DNA of 31,290 nucleotides from contig CAZIZQ010000007.1 in the NCBI GenBank assembly GCA_964544105.1, positions 1-31,290 on the forward strand. The letters are read 5' to 3'. Of the stretch, positions 5,970-12,375 are shown in pieces (the first letter of the stretch is position 1; each line of letters begins with the position of its first letter). Both the position numbers and the translations under genes were made by a program. The notes below the pieces were generated by a model. It made no database searches and was not told where the DNA came from. It saw only the letters and a program-made list of their open reading frames with translations. This stretch comes from GCA-016432345 sp964544105 (GTDB lineage: Bacteria; Patescibacteriota; Microgenomatia; Levybacterales; UBA12049).

Positions 5970-7689
5970 TGATCACTTTTGGGTGGTCGTAGACGGTGAA
6001 GGATTCATCAGAGGATGAATCATCAAGCGTAAAGCGTAAAGGATAAAGCGTAAAGGTTGGTAACACTGAAAATTCGGCGGCTTTTTGAAATCCTAAAGAG
6101 CCATTAAAAAGATTTTTGTAATACTCTGCTGTTTGTGTATAACAGCGACCAACAGGAAGTTTTTGACAATTTGTCATTTTTTGTAGAGGAGTATACAAAC
6201 GATTTGACGCAATGATTATATAATCGGTTTGCTGTAGGTTTTGGTTAATTGTTTCCCATTTTTGGGTAGTATCTGGATCGTAAAGCGGCAAGTAAACAAC
6301 TTTATAATTTTGCTGTCCAGAAAGTGGCAGTCCATCATCCCAGTGTTCGAGAGCAATAGTTTTTCCTGATGGAATGTTTTGATTTATCCAATTTGTTGCC
6401 TGTACTCGAGTATTGGGTTGAGAGTAAATGTATATAAAGGATAAAGGCCAGGCCAAAAGTATTATAAATAAGATCCCGAATCCGCCAGCTGGCGGACGGG
6501 ATGACAAAAGACGGTACAACAATACTGCGGCGAAGAGGCAGAGAAGTGGGTAGAGGGGGAGCATATAGCGCATAAAGCCGATGGCGAAATTGCCGACAAC
6601 CAAAAAGTAGATCCAAAAGAAAGATAAAATAATGAGTTCCTGTTTCCACTTTTTGTCCACCTCGAAGGAGTCGAAAGTCTGATGCTTTCGCCACCATCCG
6701 AGGTGTTTAGCTAAGCGGAAAGTAATATATAAAACTCCTAAAAATGAGAAAGTTGCAACGATTGGACCAAGGCCAAAAAGGAAAATATTTTTTAATTCAT
6801 ACCAATAAGGAATTTTGCCAACGTATTGGAGTGTGTATGGAAATGTGAAGGCATCGTATGTCATTTGGCGCTGCTGCAGTTGTTGTTGCCAAAAGGTACT
6901 AAAATCTATTAGGGCGTATGGTTCGAAGATTATAAATGTTATAACGGTTATAATCATTATAATTGTTATATCGATAAAAAGTCTTTTTAGAAATTTTGAA
7001 ATATGTGGAAACCAGATATGCGGACGGTGAGGATTTTTAATAAAAACAAGAAGAAAATCAACAGCAATCGCTATGCCGATAGATGCAATTAAAACAAGAG
7101 CGCTTGTTTTTGTAGCAAGTGAAAGTCCAAAAAAAATACCAACCAAGAAAGCATTTCTAAATGATGATTTTTCATAAAATATTATTAATCTATAAAGTGT
7201 GAGTAAAACAAAAAATGTTAAAAGAGTATCAACAGCGTAGAAATGAGATAATTGGATGGGTAAAACACTAATTGCATAAAAAAACGATGTTATAAGTGCT
7301 ACATTTTTATTAAATATTTTTTTTGCGAGAAAGAAAAGAACAACAAGGGTTCCAATATCAAAAATTGCAGATATAAATCTCCCAAGAAGATTAATTTTGT
7401 CATAGGTTGCGTATGTTGTATCGACAATGCTGGCAATATTTCCAGCTGTCTTTAAGAAATAAATTGGAAAGCTGCCATAGGCAAAAAAATGTGGGTTCCA
7501 GGTACTTTGTACAGAAAAAAATTCAGCTATTGTTTTTGGAAATTGTAATGGAGTGGTAAACATAACAATTGCCCGTTCATCTGGGTGGAGATGAAATCCC
7601 TGATCCCAGTTTAATCCATATACTCGAAATAATGCTGCGATTAGAATAATAAAAATAAAAAGAGAATTAGTTTTCAAAGATTTTTTCAT
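5947..7689 (-). CDS. GT-C glycosyltransferase, PMT/ArnT (GT39/GT83)-like
   Basis: A 580-residue polytopic membrane protein with the N-terminal signature LNWDQG followed by LHPDE (H35-E38) in the first extracytoplasmic loop, where GT-C enzymes carry their catalytic acidic residues. About 10-12 hydrophobic helices follow, then a soluble C-terminal part (NWINQNIPSGKTIALEHWDDG). It would transfer sugars from polyprenyl-phosphate donors to surface acceptors. It is a tandem paralogue of the upstream gene and overlaps it by 23 nt. Compared with that paralogue it carries extra in-frame segments exactly where repeats lie: KHLGWWRKHQTFDSFEVDKK (6657-6705), RPPAGGF (6481-6496) and a C-terminal array (6002-6057). 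Confidence 0.85.
   Translation of the reverse strand: MKKSLKTNSLFIFIILIAALFRVYGLNWDQGFHLHPDERAIVMFTTPLQFPKTIAEFFSVQSTWNPHFFAYGSFPIYFLKTAGNIASIVDTTYATYDKINLLGRFISAIFDIGTLVVLFFLAKKIFNKNVALITSFFYAISVLPIQLSHFYAVDTLLTFFVLLTLYRLIIFYEKSSFRNAFLVGIFFGLSLATKTSALVLIASIGIAIAVDFLLVFIKNPHRPHIWFPHISKFLKRLFIDITIIMIITVITFIIFEPYALIDFSTFWQQQLQQRQMTYDAFTFPYTLQYVGKIPYWYELKNIFLFGLGPIVATFSFLGVLYITFRLAKHLGWWRKHQTFDSFEVDKKWKQELIILSFFWIYFLVVGNFAIGFMRYMLPLYPLLCLFAAVLLYRLLSSRPPAGGFGILFIILLAWPLSFIYIYSQPNTRVQATNWINQNIPSGKTIALEHWDDGLPLSGQQNYKVVYLPLYDPDTTQKWETINQNLQQTDYIIIASNRLYTPLQKMTNCQKLPVGRCYTQTAEYYKNLFNGSLGFQKAAEFSVLPTFTLYPLRFTLDDSSSDESFTVYDHPKVIIFKRKQT
6002..6057. repeat. Hairpin GATTCATC-AGAG-GATGAATC plus GCGTAAA word array in a GT gene
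   Basis: 8-bp perfect arms at 6002-6009 and 6014-6021 are followed by AGCGTAAAGCGTAAAGGATA-type words. In the protein this gives TLYPLRFTLDDSSSDES; the paralogue at 7667-9247 is several residues shorter here. Confidence 0.65.
6481..6496. repeat. 16-bp perfect palindrome encoding PPAGGF (copy 2, in GT gene)
   Basis: Identical to 356-371. Flanking bases extend the symmetry: GATCCCG before and CGGGATGAC after, giving a longer CCCG...CGGG hairpin. It encodes RPPAGGFG in a loop between two predicted membrane helices. Confidence 0.9.
6657..6705. repeat. CCACCT/AGGTGG palindromic element, copy C (in GT gene)
   Basis: It starts CCACCTCGAAGGAGTC and ends CCATCCGAGGTG, with an inner hairpin CGAAAG (6672-6677)/CTTTCG (6685-6690). 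Its ends match copies A and B. It adds about 20 residues relative to the tandem paralogue. Confidence 0.75.
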
Positions 7690-9247
7690 ATTCGTCTCTT
7701 GGCAATATTTTGGTCTTTTTAAATACTCTAATTACCGGATGGTCAAAAACACTCCATGTTTCTTCTGCGTTTTCATCGGGGAACTCCAGAGAAAATATCG
7801 TTGGATAAGAATAAAATTCTTTTATTTGTGTATATCCAAGTTTTCCGGCAAAGAGCATATCGTAAAAATGAGCAGTTTTTGGAAATTGCTTTCTTGCTCG
7901 TTGATGATTCATAAAAACTCTTCTGCTTTGTACAATAAAATAATCAGCATCATATAATTCATCAATAACTTTTTGGCGTGAGGTGTAATCGTAGTCTAAA
8001 TTATAGAAATCAAGTGATATTTTTTTGTAATTACCGCTTAAGGGAAGATCAATCATATTGCCCCCTTCTACAAGAATAGTTGAGGTTTGTATCACATGCT
8101 CAATAAGCCAACTCGACGCTGTAATGCGAACATCTGGGTTTTTGTATATCGAAAAAAAAGCAGATGTCCAAAAGACAGTTGTTAATATAGTAATAAAGGT
8201 TAATGCGTATGATACGTGTTTCCATTTTTTTTGTATCTTCCAAAGGAAAAATGCAGAAAAAATTGCAAAAAATGGAAAAGTTGGCGCGATAAATCTGGTC
8301 CATTTAGCAAAAAGAAATGTATTTGGGATAAAAATAGCAAGAAAAGCAATTATAAAAATAAAGTATTTTTTGTCTTTAAGATGTAAAAGGCTGAAAAAAA
8401 ATCCTCCAATTCCTGTAATAAACAGAGGTAGTCCTAGAGCGTAAGGGAAAATTTTTTCTAACTGAAAAAAAATTGGGATTGTGTTAATAAATTGCCTTGT
8501 ATAAAAAACAGGGATTTTGCCGATTGCCAAACTTCCCTCATATTCTAAATTACTTCGGAATGCGGGGGAGTCAAGAAATATATAAGGCGCAACAATAGCA
8601 AGTGTAACAGTAATAGTGATTAAGCTTATTAGTTTGTTTCGGAATCTAACTATGCTTGTTATTAAAGGCAACAAAAAAACAAGAGAGCTTATTTTTACCC
8701 CAAGAGAAAAGCCAAGAAAAATAGATGCAAGGATAATATATTTAATTTTGTTGTGTTGTAAAAAATATAATAGAAAAAGAAGTGAGGTAAAGAGGAAAAA
8801 AATAAGATTAGATTCAGGAGTTGTAAAATGAGCCTGTTGGATAAGTCCTGGGGTAATTGTCACTAAAAACGCTGCAAGAAGAGAAAAAGGTTTGTCTAAA
8901 AAGAAACGACTTATTTTATAAACGACTAATATGGTTAGCGTTGAAAAAAAAGCAGAGTAAAGACGGCCTATTAAGAATGTATTAAGTATTAAGTATATAG
9001 TATTCAATATTTGAAGTAGTTCTTGAGTGAAGTAGATTAAATAAATAGTTGCTGTGCCGTAGGAAAAAAAGTGCGGGTGCATTTGGTTGGGGAATGATAA
9101 TTGATTTACCGAAGCAACAATGTGGTATTCATCAGGATGGGTAAATAACCCATTTCCCCAATCGAGTTTATAGAATCGAAGAAAGGCACCAATTAATATA
9201 ATAAAAATTAATATATAAAGGGATTTATTCTTTTTCAATTCAGACAT
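7667..9247 (-). CDS. GT-C glycosyltransferase, PMT/ArnT-like (paralogue of downstream gene)
   Basis: A 526-residue polytopic membrane protein with the same start as its neighbour: LDWGNG then THPDE (H37-E40), multiple helices, then a C-terminal domain with LVEGGNMIDLPLSG. The two C-termini align well (AGKLGYTQIKEF versus NGSLGFQKAAEF; VFDHP versus VYDHP), so they are a tandem duplication. The likely role is polyprenyl-phosphate-sugar-dependent glycosylation at the outer face of the membrane. The gene overlaps the FN3 protein gene by 8 nt upstream and the next GT by 23 nt, so the three are probably co-translated. A short AT-rich word repeat lies at 8966-9010. Confidence 0.85.
   Translation of the reverse strand: MSELKKNKSLYILIFIILIGAFLRFYKLDWGNGLFTHPDEYHIVASVNQLSFPNQMHPHFFSYGTATIYLIYFTQELLQILNTIYLILNTFLIGRLYSAFFSTLTILVVYKISRFFLDKPFSLLAAFLVTITPGLIQQAHFTTPESNLIFFLFTSLLFLLYFLQHNKIKYIILASIFLGFSLGVKISSLVFLLPLITSIVRFRNKLISLITITVTLAIVAPYIFLDSPAFRSNLEYEGSLAIGKIPVFYTRQFINTIPIFFQLEKIFPYALGLPLFITGIGGFFFSLLHLKDKKYFIFIIAFLAIFIPNTFLFAKWTRFIAPTFPFFAIFSAFFLWKIQKKWKHVSYALTFITILTTVFWTSAFFSIYKNPDVRITASSWLIEHVIQTSTILVEGGNMIDLPLSGNYKKISLDFYNLDYDYTSRQKVIDELYDADYFIVQSRRVFMNHQRARKQFPKTAHFYDMLFAGKLGYTQIKEFYSYPTIFSLEFPDENAEETWSVFDHPVIRVFKKTKILPRDEYEKIFEN
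8966..9010. repeat. ATTAAGTATT/ATAGTATTCA word repeat in GT gene
   Basis: Tandem words such as TATTAAGTATTAAGTATATA encode LQILNTIYLILNTF on the minus strand. It resembles the NYTLNTINYTLN-coding array in lepA. Confidence 0.5.
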
Positions 9248-10601
9248 ATCTACTTCTTCGGAGGAATCGTAAGGACAAAAACCCAGTGATTATAACACCT
9301 AAAGCAGAAACAGCCAGGGCAAGGAATGAGGAATTACCAGGAGGCTCTATAGGAGGGAATATTTGCGTTACTGGTGTTGGGGTGCTTGTTGGTATTATTG
9401 TTGCGGTTGGAAATGGTGTTGGAGTACTGGTAATTTTTGGTGTACTTGTTGGGTTTGGTGTAAGGGTTGCCGAAAGAGTTGCAGATTGCCCAACTTGTGA
9501 ACCTTGGGCATAAACAGTAAAAGATTGGGTGATTGTTTTAAGAATTCCAAATTGATCTCGGGTTTTTATGGTAACAGTGTGTTCTCCAGGGGAAAGGGGT
9601 TCTTTGGGACGAAAAGTCCATACTCCATTTCTATCTGCAACAACTTCTGTTTTTATTTTTTCGTCAGAATGTATTTCAATTGTTACATGTGCGCTTGGCG
9701 AAGCAACTCCTCTAAAGAGGGGTTTGAGATCTGTTAATGAATCATCCTTTTTAGGGTTGGTGATTTGGGGTGTTTTTATTGCCGATGGACTAGCCACAAG
9801 ATCTGGAAAACCTATTCCCATAGATGCGCCAGCAGAAGCAATAGGTGTAGTATTAACAGTAAAATCATAAGTCTTTGAAAGAATAATTGATGGTACCGGG
9901 TTTGCTTGATCTGCTCTAAGTGTGACATTTGACTGCGCGTTTTGCCCTACGACTAGCATGGTAATTTGTGTTTCTGGAGTAATTGTTAGGTAGTTGTTAA
10001 GTGTTTTATCACGGATATTTTGTAATGAGATATCGTATTTGGAATTTTTATCTACTTTTGCAGAAAGCGTTTGTGAGTCTTTTGTAGCAATATAGACAAT
10101 TGCTTCTTGTGGTGTCTCGCTTTCTGGGTTGGGAAAGAGAATAGTTCCAGTGACGCGTCTTGATTCCTTTGATGGTTCCGAGATGTTGGGTGCGGTCATA
10201 ATAGCAAATGGTTTTCCGTTGTCGAGGAAGGTTGTTTCACCATTAACAATTTGGAATAAATATTGTGTTTGGGGAGAAAGATTTTTTACTGTCATCATAT
10301 GGACATTTTTTGGTGTAACAGTATTATTATCGTTTGAGTCGTCGTTTACAGTGTTTTCCATTTTTTCTGTTGATCCATACGCAATAGTGCCAAGAACAGA
10401 GCCTGGGGTTGTATATGAGATAGTAAATGATGTCGGGGTGATATTACTAATTCGTATGTTTTGTGGGATTTCTAAAGTCGATGCGCGGCTTATAAACGGT
10501 ACTCCTTTTTGAGTAAAAAATGACGTTGTAGCAATACCAATAAGAATAAACGTTATGCCTAGAAGGGTAGGTATTTTTTTTTCCCAAATTGTTTTTCTCA
10601 T
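9240..10601 (-). CDS. Anchored surface protein with fibronectin III-like and Ig-like domains
   Basis: A 453-residue protein: N-terminal hydrophobic segment (about 12-31), FN3-like domain (about 44-137, with IRISNITPTSFTISYTT and LSPQTQYLFQI), a carboxypeptidase-regulatory-like beta domain (about 147-235), an Ig-like domain (about 280-370; PLFRGVASPSAHVTIEI, NGVWTFRP, GEHTVTI), a Thr/Pro stalk (about 380-412) and a C-terminal membrane helix ending RFLRRSRYV. It is therefore probably displayed outside the cell and held in the membrane. It is translated with the pilus genes upstream through a 4-nt overlap, suggesting a pilus-associated adhesin or structural protein. That link is inference. Confidence 0.8.
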   Translation of the reverse strand: MRKTIWEKKIPTLLGITFILIGIATTSFFTQKGVPFISRASTLEIPQNIRISNITPTSFTISYTTPGSVLGTIAYGSTEKMENTVNDDSNDNNTVTPKNVHMMTVKNLSPQTQYLFQIVNGETTFLDNGKPFAIMTAPNISEPSKESRRVTGTILFPNPESETPQEAIVYIATKDSQTLSAKVDKNSKYDISLQNIRDKTLNNYLTITPETQITMLVVGQNAQSNVTLRADQANPVPSIILSKTYDFTVNTTPIASAGASMGIGFPDLVASPSAIKTPQITNPKKDDSLTDLKPLFRGVASPSAHVTIEIHSDEKIKTEVVADRNGVWTFRPKEPLSPGEHTVTIKTRDQFGILKTITQSFTVYAQGSQVGQSATLSATLTPNPTSTPKITSTPTPFPTATIIPTSTPTPVTQIFPPIEPPGNSSFLALAVSALGVIITGFLSLRFLRRSRYV

Positions 10602-10882
10602 GGTGTTTTTGATGCAGACTCTGTCGATTGTTTTGTAGCAGAAGATGTAGCTATAGTTGGCGTTGGATTTGTATTGATTTCGAAAACAGGTGATATTTTA
10701 TTTCTTTTTTTGATTTCATCAATTGTTTTTTTATCGAATGTTGGCGTGATTGGCGTAATTTGAATACTGGTTGCTTCGGGAATTGTTGAAGTTTTCGCGT
10801 TGTGGTAAATATTAAAACCAATCCAGAAAACAACAAGAGTAAATCCAGAAATCATTATAAATAATAAATCTTTTTTATTCAT
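10598..10882 (-). CDS. Small single-pass membrane protein in pilus operon
   Basis: A 94-residue protein that I do not recognise. It has a short cytoplasmic start (MNKKDLL), one hydrophobic helix (about 7-26, LFIMISGFTLVVFWIGF) and then an extracytoplasmic tail rich in Thr, Ser and Pro. It overlaps pilO upstream (ATGA at 10879-10882) and the FN3 protein gene downstream (ATGA at 10598-10601), so it is a genuine part of the operon. Its place right after pilN-pilO is where pilP sits in many type IV pilus operons, and PilP is also a small single-pass protein. No PilP sequence signature is visible, so that identity is only a suggestion. Confidence 0.7.
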   Translation of the reverse strand: MNKKDLLFIMISGFTLVVFWIGFNIYHNAKTSTIPEATSIQITPITPTFDKKTIDEIKKRNKISPVFEINTNPTPTIATSSATKQSTESASKTP

Positions 10883-11484
10883 GGTTTAAAGTATGCTTTT
10901 CCTTGAAGGCTCAGTTGTAAATTATCTTTTTCTCTAACATCTCCAAAAGAGATATTGCTAATTGAGACAATTCTTTCAAAATTAGTAAGAGAAGAGAGAA
11001 ATGTTGTTAGATTATCCTGCGTCCCTTTTAAATCAAGGGCAAATTCAAAAGAACCATAACTCTCTTGCTTTTTTGTTTGTTTTGAAAGCTCAACTTGGAA
11101 AATTTGTAAGCGAGTAATACTAATGCCGTTAGTTTTGGCAATGCCTTGAAGTTGAGCTGTAAAAAGAGGCACAGTTGGTTTTTCTGGAATAGCTGTTAGT
11201 ACTGTTGTTTGTAAAACTTCTTTTAATTGAGTATATTCAATTTGTAGTTTGTTGAGACTTGATATTTTTTCCTGCAATTTTTCTTCGACAAATTGACTAT
11301 CTGAGAGTTGTTTTTGGAGGTGAACGATGGTTGTGATTGTTGGATTAATAGCAAAGATGCCAAAGAGTGAAAGTGCCCCAAGAGTTAACAGAATCGTTGA
11401 AAACTTTTGTGCTTTTTCTTCTTTAAGAAAGGGTGCGAAGGTTTTGTATAATTTTTCTAGCTCTTTATTGGTTGTTGGTTTCAT
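10879..11484 (-). CDS. pilO: PilO-like type IV pilus inner-membrane protein
   Basis: A 201-residue protein with a short N-terminal cytoplasmic part, one membrane helix (about 29-52, TILLTLGALSLFGIFAINPT), a coiled coil (about 53-90, LQKQLSDSQFVEEKLQEKI) and a C-terminal ferredoxin-like region (FTAQLQGIAKTNGISITRLQ; FALDLKGTQDNLTTFLSSL). That is the PilO architecture. PilO pairs with PilN in the alignment subcomplex of the type IV pilus machine. The start is set by a strong ribosome binding site AAAGGAG (minus strand, 11492-11498) 7 nt before the ATG, lying inside the end of pilN. This is the clearest Shine-Dalgarno sequence in the window. Confidence 0.75.
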   Translation of the reverse strand: MKPTTNKELEKLYKTFAPFLKEEKAQKFSTILLTLGALSLFGIFAINPTITTIVHLQKQLSDSQFVEEKLQEKISSLNKLQIEYTQLKEVLQTTVLTAIPEKPTVPLFTAQLQGIAKTNGISITRLQIFQVELSKQTKKQESYGSFEFALDLKGTQDNLTTFLSSLTNFERIVSISNISFGDVREKDNLQLSLQGKAYFKP

Positions 11485-12035
11485 TTACTTTCTCCTTTTT
11501 TTATTTTTGTTGTAGCGGTAATACTTACAATAATTATCGCATTTGTTCTTTTGCTTTCGATCTTGTCTATGCTTACAGATTGAATTTTGGGGTTTTCTCG
11601 TAGTGTATTTACAAAATTTGTTAATGTTGAGACCGATTGAACATTGGCATTAATTCTTACTTGGTTTTCGGATAGAAATAAGTTGTTAAATGTAATATCT
11701 GGAGATGAAAAATTAATAATATCGGTAAAAAGCGTAACTGTTTGTTTTCCGGCATTAGTAATTTCTGATGCTGCCGTTAAACGATCCTGTAAGTTTCTAA
11801 ATGTGTCTTCGCTATTTTTAAGTAGTTTAACAAGTGTTTGTTTCTGCACAATTTTATCGTTGAGGTCAATAAGCTGCTGGTCAAGAGAAAACCTATACAG
11901 GAATGCAGAGAGTGCAATTGCTTCTGTGGTAATAACAACGACTCTTCCAACAACAAGCGCCCATTTTATAAAACGATCAAGGAAGTTTTTATTCTTATTT
12001 CTAAATAAGTTGATAGTAGGTTTTATGGATGCCAT
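11481..12035 (-). CDS. pilN: PilN-like type IV pilus inner-membrane protein
   Basis: A 184-residue protein starting MASIKPTINLFRNKNK, close to the PilN N-terminus INLLP (which binds PilM). It has one membrane helix (about 24-48), a coiled coil (about 52-90) and a ferredoxin-like C-terminal domain (NNLFLSENQVRINANVQSVSTLTNFV). It is the first gene of the nine-gene minus-strand operon, with a consensus promoter immediately upstream. The PilM partner gene that normally precedes pilN is not in the window. Confidence 0.75.
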   Translation of the reverse strand: MASIKPTINLFRNKNKNFLDRFIKWALVVGRVVVITTEAIALSAFLYRFSLDQQLIDLNDKIVQKQTLVKLLKNSEDTFRNLQDRLTAASEITNAGKQTVTLFTDIINFSSPDITFNNLFLSENQVRINANVQSVSTLTNFVNTLRENPKIQSVSIDKIESKRTNAIIIVSITATTKIKKGESK

Positions 12036-12045
12036 AGCTTATTTA

Positions 12046-12074
12046 AGTCTATGGTAATTTTTATGGTTTGTCAA
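12046..12074 (-). promoter_or_regulatory. Promoter of the pilN operon
   Basis: On the minus strand TTGACA (12069-12074), 17 bp, TAGACT (12046-12051), then 10 nt to the pilN ATG, so the leader would be only about 4 nt. A 6-bp-arm inverted repeat CCATAG (12032-12037)/CTATGG (12049-12054) spans the start site and could be an operator. Confidence 0.75.
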
Positions 12075-12087
12075 AGCTGAAAAGGGG

Positions 12088-12333
12088 TTATTTTTTTGGT
12101 TTTGTCACAAGTTTTGCAAGCCGTGATTTTATTCTACTTGCTTTATTTTTATGCAGAATATTTCGCTTTATTGCTTTATCCACAATACTTACTGCTTCAC
12201 GAATTATTTTTTCGCCTGGATTTTTCGTCGCTTTTTTAATAACTTCCTTTAGCTTGTTTTTCCTTTCTTGGTTTTGGGCGGTTCGTTTTTTATCTTTCCG
12301 CAGTTTCTTCTTTGCTGATTTTATTATTGGCAT
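12088..12333 (-). CDS. rpsT: 30S ribosomal protein bS20
   Basis: An 81-residue, very basic protein beginning MPIIKSAKKKLRKDKKRTAQN, matching the bS20 N-terminus (MPxxKSAKKRxRxxxKRxxxN), with the helical body KIIREAVSIVDKAIKRNILHKNKA and ASRIKSRLAKL at the end. It binds 16S rRNA early in 30S assembly. It stands alone, divergent from murJ, with a leaderless promoter. No intrinsic terminator is visible between its stop and the pilN promoter 52 bp further on. Confidence 0.93.
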   Translation of the reverse strand: MPIIKSAKKKLRKDKKRTAQNQERKNKLKEVIKKATKNPGEKIIREAVSIVDKAIKRNILHKNKASRIKSRLAKLVTKPKK

Positions 12334-12357
12334 GAAGGTATTTTACCATGTTATACT
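12327..12357 (+). promoter_or_regulatory. Promoter of murJ
   Basis: TTGGCA (12327-12332), 19-bp spacer, TATACT (12352-12357), then 18 nt to ATG. The spacer is longer than ideal. The leader (about 12 nt) has no Shine-Dalgarno sequence. It interleaves with the divergent rpsT promoter. Confidence 0.5.
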
Positions 12358-12368
12358 GTAAAAAACAA
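12340..12368 (-). promoter_or_regulatory. Promoter of rpsT (leaderless)
   Basis: On the minus strand TTGTTT (12363-12368), 17 bp, TAAAAT (12340-12345), then exactly 6 nt to the ATG at 12333. Confidence 0.6.
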
Positions 12369-12375
12369 TAAAACC

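Noticed and set aside
9286..9870. Plus-strand open frames opposite the FN3/Ig gene
   Set aside because: Gly/Val-rich translations come from reading the Thr/Pro stalk backwards; there is no independent evidence of coding.
10598..10882. Naming the 94-residue protein PilP
   Set aside because: Position and topology fit, but no PilP sequence signature is visible; left as unknown.
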